DNA of 64,000 nucleotides from Luzula sylvatica (lineage: Eukaryota; Streptophyta; Magnoliopsida; Poales; Juncaceae). The position numbers were made by a program, and so were the translations under genes. Location: positions 5,342,001 through 5,406,000 of the forward strand of contig OX326958.1 in assembly GCA_946800325.1 (NCBI GenBank), read 5' to 3'. Positions 55,411-64,000 of this stretch are shown here, in pieces (positions within the stretch are counted from its first letter, which is position 1; each line of letters starts with the position of its first letter). The notes under the pieces are model-generated. The model saw nothing but the letters and a program-made list of their open reading frames with translations, did not search any database and was not told the origin of the DNA.

Positions 55411-57222
55411 GCATTTCTCTTTAAAAAAATATCCTTCTTGGTGAGTTATTTTTATGTTAACATGGCGATGTGAATTTGAATCTAGAGTTATAGATGTGGA
55501 TAAAGATTAGTGCACGAACAAGTCAATTAGTTCGATTTAATGAATTGGAGTGTCAGCACTATGAATTTGGATTTTAGAATATAGATGTATGATATATGTA
55601 TTTGCAGTACTTGAAAAAATTTAAAATGTGAATCCGTGATTTATGAATTTTGGTCTAAATGGCTGGAATATAAACTATGCTTCTACTTCCGATGATTGGA
55701 ATATACAAATACTTATTATTGGGTACCAATTCCTAGTAAATATTAAATCAATATATGAATATATCAAACACTAGTACGTAACGAGATAAAATGGTTTGGA
55801 GGGGCGCAGAGATAAGATAATTAAGGGGCATCGACATGCCATCAGTGCAGGAAGAGAGAAAGACGATGTTAACGAGAGATAATCGATAGAATGGTATGGA
55901 GATATCCATTATCGCATAATCACTGAGATGAAAAGAATCACTGGACATCTCCAGTGATTCTGTTAAAATTGTTTTCAGGAGGACATGAATAATATTCACT
56001 TTTCCTTAAAAAAAAGAAGAGGAGGTTAACAGACACAAAATACTTCATTTTTTTTGTTTTTCTCATAAAGCATCGTGAGATAATGTCTAACAGATAAGAG
56101 TTACTCAATCTAACTTCTATTTTCTAGACAAAAACTTCTAAATGAAAGGCTATTATGAGCTAAAAAATCATCATTATCTTTTTCCTAAACAAATTTGCTA
56201 AATTTAAGAGAACGCGAGAGTTTTTTTAAATTTATATTTTTCTGAAGAAATAACTCCTAAATGAAGGAGAGTACAATCAATTACTTAGTTTTCATGGGTT
56301 TTTTTAAAAAAAAACTTTAAATTTTAAGTCTAAGATATACCTAATTTTATATTTATAAAAAAAAAAAAATTGAAAGATATATATGAATAATATTCAGCTT
56401 TCATGTTTTGTTGTGAAGGAGATCCTAAAAATAATGCTAGTACATTTAAATACTTGATTTTCATGTTTGTTTTTTCTAGAAATAATTTCCTAAATGAAAA
56501 GCTCATATATGCAGAATACTTTATTTCATATTAATTTTCTAGACAAAAGGTTCTTAAATTGAAATCTAATGTATACATGATAAGCCATCTTAATTTTTGT
56601 TTTCTAAATAGAACTCCGAAGACTAATACAATCACAATATCTTTGTATTTTTCTAATCAAATGTCCTAAATTGAAGGTTGATTCGGTCAAATTACTCAAA
56701 TTATTAATTTTTAGGAAATATGAAATTGAAATATAATACATATAAAATACACAATGGACATGTCTATCAAAATGAAAGTTCATAAATAAAAAAACGTAAA
56801 GTACTCAATTTGAAAACTAATATGTACGGAATACACTGATCGTTTTTGTTTTGTTTTCTAAACAAAAACTCCTACATTTACATGAAAATGATGAAAAAAT
56901 GAAAGTGAAGTAGTATTTGGATGGGGGTAAAGTTGATGAATAAATAATTTCGATGGAAATGCTGGCATATTCTCATGTCTGAATTTACATGAAAATCATA
57001 TGTGGTGAGAATATTACAATTTCATAAACAGCTACTTAAAATCATTCTCCAAACTATTTTTCCGAACCACAACACAAAAAATATATATTGACTAATCATT
57101 AATTTACCGAAACAAATCAAACTATAAACATACAATTACATCGGCAAAAAACAAACTTGCAGTGACAAAGCATGAAGCGCACAAAGGAAGAATGAACACA
57201 GCGAACACACAAAGCTTCTAAT
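55411..57222. other. intergenic 3' of the ABCG gene
   Basis: AT-rich with the diverged ~80-90-bp repeats described for 49880-50160 (here 56020-56890). Small frames look accidental. The ABCG 3' UTR presumably occupies part of 57000-57222. Confidence 0.5.
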
Positions 57223-60200
57223 CTACCTCTTTTGGAAGTTCAAATGCTTGATGGAATAAGCAAATACAAATAAGAACACTATCACAAATGCAAAATGTAT
57301 AAGGACAACAAATCCGAGGAAGTCGTACTCAAACCCTAGATTTTGTTTTAGGTACTCTTTCACGGTTAAACTATTCGAGCCTGGAATTTTGACCATGTTT
57401 GTTATGTCCCCTAACTGCGACGTGATAACACCATAGATTGTATATGAAACAGGGTCGAGCCAGTAATACCACCTCCACCATATCGGGATGAGCTATAAAG
57501 GAACGTTAAGTAATTGATCAACAAACAAAATTTTAGGAGAACACTTTTGACATGAAAATTTTGACAAAATTACCGGTCTCGGGATGATGAAGCCCGTGAA
57601 CAAGTTCCAGAAAACATAGAAAAAGGACGAAATTATGCCGGCAATGTGATGGTTAGGGGTGAAGGAAACAGCCATCATTCCATAAAGAGTGAAAATATTG
57701 AATGACATGGCGACGAAGAAGAGGAAGTAAAAGAACTTAGTCACACTCCACCTAAAACCAATCATCGCGAAAAGAATAATCGTGTACAGGGTTCCCTGAA
57801 CAAGGTTGTATATCACTTCAACGGCAACCTAGAATTGGAAGATATAAAAGAGATTTTATAATTTGTTATCTACATGTAACCTCGCAAGTCTCATCTATTC
57901 TTTTTTTTTAAGAAGGGCAAATGAAATTTACTTGAGAAATAGCGTAGGACAAAGAAGAGTACAACCCTGCCGCCCTTTCACGATAAAAGACCGTCCTCTC
58001 AATGTTTAAGACGGGCTGTACAGATGTCGCATTGCTTGCGCCGAGAAAGAAAACTGCTGCATATATTGCTCCTAGTAAGTTCAACAAGTCTTGTAATTGA
58101 CTCCTGTCATAAGATTAAAAAAGGGTGGGGGGAATAATGAATTCATCAAAAATAAATTTATTATCAATGACCAAATCAAGGATTTGTCGTTACAAAAAAA
58201 AGGTGGAAATATGAAGTTCACAACTTACGTCTTTTTTCCCTTGTCCCAAAATATCGTACCGAATAGAAGACCTGTTAGGACTGTCATGAGCATACGAGTA
58301 GCATTATATGGGGGATTTCTCCAAAACGACCAATATTGCTTCCAAAAATTTGCAAGGCATTGCGTATAAAAGTTTTGTGAATATTTTGTAGGAAAAGAGA
58401 GATCCTTTGTGCCATCTTTAGGTATGCTCAACTCCTTTATTAGCTCTTGGTTTTTCCTGTTTCATTATTTCATCAAAAATATTTTAATGTTTGATAAAAT
58501 TAAATTTACTATCCGATATGATTTGGGGAACTTGAAACACTCGGTGCATGTGTAAATACTATTTACCAGAGAACATCAACTAATCAAATACTATTTATAT
58601 CGTGTTAATCGACCAATTATGTTATAAACTTAAGGTGACATAACAAGAGAAGGGTGGTTATGTTTATGATATACAATAAGAACAAAAATAAAAAACTCAC
58701 TTATATAAAGCGGACTGAGCATAAACTTCAGCAAAATCAAGATTGAGTTCAGCCTCGATTGCAGTGGTAGTAATGTCGAGCATCCATGTTGCAGGATTAT
58801 GATCCTCTCTTATATTTGGAACTCCAGGAACTACCTACAGTTCATCGTGTTCTTATGAGGTTAATAAATATAATTTGATTGTGAGTTTATGTCAAAACTA
58901 ATTACTTGCGGTGCTTGTATCGTCCCAAATTGAATGAATTTTGATAGCTAGTTGTAAGCTACCTTCATTTATTTATATTATACCTTACAACTAGGCTATA
59001 ACGACAATAAAATGTCTCTCATTTCGTTCTTTTATTTGAAAGGGTTAACGAGTTCTGAACAAGTCAATGTGGCTAGCACAAAATTAAATTTATGAATTAC
59101 CTCAAAATATTCAATAAGTTTGTGCGAGTGGCGACCGAGCTCTCCTGCATAAATGACTTGCCCTCCACGTTTCATCAAGAGAAGCTGAATGACCAAAAGA
59201 ACACATCAATCGCAACAAATCTTCATCTCAATTCAAAATTTATCAAAATAAATTTTACTCGGAAGCAAGAAAAAGAGTGAAGAACAAACCTCGTCGAAAG
59301 ACTCAAAAATATCGATACTTGGCTGATGAATCGTGCAAACGACAGTCCGCCCTGTATTAACTGTATTTCTAACTGTTCTCATTACTATAGCTGCAGCTCG
59401 AGCATCGAGGCCTGATGTCGGTTCGTCCATGAAAATTATTGAAGGATTAGCGACTAATTCGACTGCTATTGTAAGCCTTTTTCTTTGCTCGGTTGATAAA
59501 CCACTGACACCTGGCAGTCCAACTAGAGAATCTCTTAGCACGTCAAGCTCAACTAGCTCCATAACCTCTTTGACAAACATCTATTGTACAAAGAGAAGAA
59601 AGGATTACTAAGTACCTACTAAAGCGTTGAAATTAACCATTTTGAATCTCATTTTTCACTACTTTATATTTCATTTTTATTTATTATTCGGAAGGTTTTG
59701 ACTATATTGGGACTTAATATGGCTCGAGAATCAAATTTCGAGAACATATGATTTAATAAGCACTTAATTTAGTGAAGTCCACAATCATGTTGCAAAGCAC
59801 AATTTTTAAAAAATTCAAACCTATATATTCAAAATACTAGAAAATAAGCATACCTTTCTTGTATTATCATTAATATCCGTGGAAAGACGTAACCAAGCCG
59901 AGTAAACCAAAGATTCATAAACCGTTAAATTAGGTGAATGAATATCATTTTGCTCACAATATCCACTAATTCTTGCAAATGTCTCTTGATTTTTAGGATA
60001 ACCCGAAATGCTAATTTCCCCTTCGGTATAACCACCCGTTTTTCTTCCTGCAAGCACGTCCATTAGTGTAGTCTTTCCCGCTCCGCTTACACCAACCAAT
60101 GCCGTGAGGACACCCGGCCTGAAAGCTCCACTTACATCGCTTAGTAACTGGAGTCGATCTTCCTCTACCCCTTGACTCTTCATTTCCTGATGAAAGAAAA

Positions 60201-63200
60201 TGGCAGTGTTAAAATATCAACAAAAAAACAATATAAAGAAACGCATAATTATGTTTTCGATATAATTTTTTAAAAGGGTATAAGAGAGGGCTATATATCC
60301 GTAGTTAATTCCTCACAAAGTTAAACTTACAGCTGGCATATCCACGTAGTAGTTCAAGTGATTGAAAGCAAGTGAAAGAGGCTCGAAAGGCAAAACCATT
60401 CCTTTCTTTGAATTACTTGTAGAAATCGAGTTGTTCCTCGAGACCCCCTCAATTCCATCTGAACCTGAAAAAGAATTGAATTGTCATTAAATGTATTTGA
60501 TCCAGCCGTTTCTTCTCTTTCTTATTTTCTTTCCTTAGAGATCTTGGTGTTTGAATTTGATAATTGAGAATAAATTCATGAATAAAAAGGTTATAAACCC
60601 TAATATCCCTGTTGGATCCTTGAATAGAAGTATACTAGCTGAAAACCTAAAATAAATATTTTATATTGTTGGGACAAAATACATTTTCTTTGATAGATAC
60701 CTGGTTTAGTTGCTGGAATCCTTGATTTTTGACTGTTATCTTTGGTCTCTGTTGATTCTTCATCGAGTATAACATTTCGTGCAGCCTCAACAGCTAGAAA
60801 CCAGCAAGAAATATACAATTGCTTTAGCACATTTTAACTCGTAAATACAAGATTGCAATACAAATCCAATGAGGAATTTCAAAAACACAATTTAAAAAAA
60901 ATACATAATCTTAAATACATGGAAAATAGGCATGTTTGGGTCAATTAACTTACGATTTAAGTATGTTAAGGCCAGAATGAAGAGAAGATTAAAAAGAACT
61001 GCAAATCCAGCTAAAGCCCCTACAGAAATCCAATAAAAACTCGCATTTGTGAATAAACCTCTAGATTTTAGAATTGCAGTTCCTATTGTCGGCGCATCTA
61101 TACTTTTGTCCGTATTTGGCTGCAATAGAAAAATAATAAAATTAAAAAAAACCCAATCCATTGCGAAGACAACATTTTCAGTGATCCATAATAAAAAAAA
61201 TCAAAATGAAGAAAGAAAAAATTTACCGCTCCCCATCTTGGATCAAGGAATTCGTTTATAAATACGGCGTTGACTCCATACGTAACTGGAGAGCTCCAGA
61301 AGCCCCATATCCACCATGGTTTAATATCATCTGCCAAACAATAGAAAACGACACGTTAAATCCCGGTTTATATGAAAGGTAACCCTATAATCTCGTTAAA
61401 GTTGCAAAAATGGAATCAATTTTGCTCACCCTTAGAAATAACAAATCCTCCGAGCACGAAAATAACAAGCAATGAACATGTTCCAATAGTGTTCGCCACT
61501 ACCATTGTTCTCCCAATCGAACCGATCAGTCTAAACAGGCCACCGGCCATCTGATTCACGAGGAAGAAAACCAAGAATTGGCGAAAGCACCTGAAAAACA
61601 TACACAATCATATGATAAAAGTATTACAAATGTTAAATAGCAAATAAATATACAAAAAAATGTACCGGCTTGCTGCGGGTGCATAGCCAATCGTATAATA
61701 ACCAACGATCATCCAAATTCCGGACTCTACAACTGATACCGGAACTGAAAGGATCCATTTCGACAAAGCAAAAGCCCATGCAGGAAAAAACAAATAATCC
61801 CTTTGTTTATAGAAAACCGGCAATTTGACCACGGTCATTGACAGCTCGGCAAATCCATTGAACATTACATTTGTCAAGCTGAAAAACAAGGCACCGAAAA
61901 ACCTAGTCGAATCGCTTATTTTATCGTGGTGCATCGTGGTTCTAAAGAATACGCTCATGCCAATCAATGCAAGGATGAAAACTTGAGTGACCCTAAATTG
62001 GTATACGAACGAGTTCCTTTTCATTAATAGCAATTCCCTGGAGAAAGTTGCTTTGAAAAGCTCTTTGCTTGACATGCCGTATCGTTTTGTCGTAAGAGTT
62101 GCGGGGTGCATTTTTGACTTGTCATATGGAATCTTAATTTCTTTAGAAAGTTTTTGACCAACGTGGAATGACTCGAAACTTTGCACAAATTCTAGAGTTG
62201 AGATGTATCGGTATGGACCGCGATCGTTTGTCCAATATTGCTCTTGATCCTTTTTTGATGTCACCTTTCAAGTTGTCAAAAAAATTTATTAAATATGATT
62301 TACTAGATAAAATCAAATATTCAGATTATCATATATGGATTTCAAAGGGTTTATATACCAAGTCCTCTTATTGACAGGTCTTGTGTTGTTGTGGTAAGTG
62401 AAACATGTAGAAATGTCAAGCAAAAAAACTCAAAATTGCTTATCTCCCACAACAAATTTCACTTACCATCGTTATATTGAAAGGACTGAAATCTCGTGTC
62501 AATAATGTCAAGATTAACTACCTCTTGGAGAAAATCGGCGACACCTTTCCTCTCGGGACATTTAAATCCGACAGATTGGAAAAACTCCAAAATATGTTCG
62601 CGTGGGCCCCGATATATAATTTGTCCGTCCGAAAGGAGGAGGATGTCGTCAAATAGTTCATAGGTCTCGGGTGCGGGTTGGAGAAGAGAAATCATGACAG
62701 TTCCGTCGAGTATGTGAACCATTTGGCGTATGAATTTTACTATTTGAAATGTCGTTGAGCTGTCGAGTCCGGTTGATATTTCATCCATGAATAACGCTCT
62801 TGCCGGCCCCGCCAACATCTCCGCTGCATTTGTTAGAAAAAAAATATATTATTTAACAAAACTTCTTGTTTTATTATATTACTTTGTATTTTTGTTTTAA
62901 CAGCGTGGTGTGATAAACAAAGAGAAGGAAAAAGGCCGAATGGTACCTGTTGTGACACGCTTTCTTTGTCCGCCAGAAATTCCTCTCATCATCTCATCAC
63001 CGACAATAATGTCCGAGCAGATATCCAGACCGAGCATCTTCAAAATGGTAGAAAAAATGTTCATATATTTCATTCATAATCATAATCTCTATAATACAAA
63101 CTCTAGCATATGCTTTAATCAATTCCTTCAGAGAGACGTGGATAATAGGAGTGATTTGGCATTAATTCTTGGGCTTTAACAAAGTTAAAGAAGCATAAAA

Positions 63201-63918
63201 GTACCCTAAGATTTACAGATCAAAAGTATAAAAATAGAACCTTTAATATATAATCCGTTGCAATGTTTGTTTCCTTCCCTTCGACTGCAGTAGCCTTCAT
63301 GTACGCGTCGATCTCAGAATCAGGTTTGATTCCCGCTTCTCTCTCTCTCCTCGCCAATTCGGAAATCAACTCGTATCTTGACCCGATACCAAGACACCGG
63401 CCTGAGAAATCAATTGTTTCCCTAACTGTCATCTCGCCATTATGAAGATCATATTGGCTTATATATGCACTTGTCCTCTGCGGATAAAAATCTGAGAATT
63501 CATGCCCACAATACGTGATTTTGCCAGATGTCTGTCAATTGAGAACAATATTACCAAATAAATCCAACAACCTAAATGTTTAAGCCAAGGTGTAATTATA
63601 GAGCACGGCTCTGGTAAATAAGTAGTTCAAGTGGGGGACTATAATGTCATTTTAAGTTCAAGAATATAACAAATTTAACTAGAATTTAATGAATTATGGT
63701 TCAAGTAAGGATTGTGATTTTTTTCTTTGAAACTTTGTGTTTGCAACCTACAGGGCCTGCATGAACTCCTTTATGCTAGATGTAAAAATTTGTCAAAGTT
63801 TAAGAAGATGAGATAGTACAATTTCATACTTACTCTTAGGGTTTTGTCAAGTTTTCCAGCAAGGGCGAGTAAAAGAGATGTTTTTCCTGATGCAGGAGGC
63901 CCGAGAAGAAGTGTCATT
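57223..63918 (-). CDS. full-size PDR-type ABCG transporter (5' end off window)
   Basis: Plasma-membrane ATP-driven exporter (NBD1-TMD1-NBD2-TMD2); closest in pattern to the PDR1/ABCG40 group. Exons, 5' to 3': 63834-63918, 63241-63531, 62947-63037, 62522-62823, 61666-62264, 61430-61590, 61227-61330, 60954-61119, 60701-60793, 60331-60464, 59854-60186, 59290-59580, 59101-59184, 58701-58834, 58229-58456, 57932-58103, 57574-57828, 57223-57492. All borders are GT-AG and phases agree, giving about 1,264 codons without a stop; ~165 N-terminal residues are missing. NBD1: Walker A GPPASGKT, signature ISGGQRKR, Walker [16 protein letters not shown]2: [20 protein letters not shown], signature [24 protein letters not shown]. 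TMDs include [37 protein letters not shown] and PIWWRWYYW; the C-terminus is [14 protein letters not shown] replaces the usual VTTGEM after NBD1's signature. Substrate unknown. Confidence 0.95.
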
Positions 63919-64000
63919 CTAAGAAGTATATATCATAAATATTATTTATTAGTAAGGATCTCGTCCTATTTCGAATATATGAAAAACAGATTTTTTTTTC
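63919..64000 (-). other. partial intron of the ABCG gene
   Basis: Sequence 5' of the first visible exon. It ends at the acceptor TTCTTAG (minus strand) and contains no recognisable coding sequence up to the window edge, so the gene continues beyond 64000. Confidence 0.8.

Noticed and set aside
1..64000. tRNA, rRNA, CRISPR or operon features
   Set aside because: No cloverleaf with A/B boxes, no rRNA stretches and no spaced identical repeats were seen; the tandem arrays lack unique spacers.

Overview
The window is nuclear DNA of a flowering plant, most likely a eudicot. Its genes have GT-AG introns, AT-rich introns and plant-specific families: a full-size PDR-type ABCG transporter, a CC-NBS-LRR resistance gene, an FCA-type flowering regulator and an EF-hand/TPR protein. 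The plant-type L1 LINEs, Helitrons and a Mutator-like element agree. I cannot name the species. There is no sign of bacterial, organellar or viral genes.

Only two host genes look functional. One is a single-exon EF-hand/TPR/zinc-finger protein (37697-40204, minus strand). The other is the 3' part of a PDR-type ABCG transporter (57223-63918, minus strand): 18 exons join in frame, and the 5' end lies beyond the right edge. A CC-NBS-LRR gene (12724-16040, plus strand) is nearly complete but has a one-base frameshift after the NB-ARC region.

The left half is a patchwork of duplicated and truncated pieces. A non-coding repeat, called unit A here, occurs at 444-7140 and again at 17408-29250. Copy 1 carries a 3.2 kb Mutator-like element with a 9-bp target duplication. 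Copy 2 carries a 5'-truncated LINE (LINE-1) and a long decayed LINE (LINE-2). Between the copies lies a chimera: a Ty3/gypsy gag remnant, then the antisense 3' half of the EF-hand/TPR gene, then a 5'-truncated FCA pseudogene with its introns. A third, very short TPR 3' fragment lies at 17199-17407, convergent with the NBS-LRR gene. The same NBS-LRR-3'-flank/TPR-3'-end pair recurs at 36887-37950, which points to a local duplication of two convergent neighbours.

The middle (29250-36886) holds GGCC-rich repeats, a 59-bp minisatellite, a decayed LINE fragment and two head-to-tail Helitrons that abut without a spacer. The right half holds a 5.5 kb LINE (LINE-3) with a perfect 15-bp target duplication and two long ORFs interrupted only by one late stop codon. 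It is followed by AT-rich intergenic DNA with several tandem repeats, another Helitron 3' terminus, and the ABCG gene.

I saw no tRNA, rRNA or CRISPR. The functional part of the window is stress-response and signalling biology (transporter, resistance-gene relic, calcium/TPR protein). Nearly everything else records transposition, gene-fragment capture and tandem expansion.
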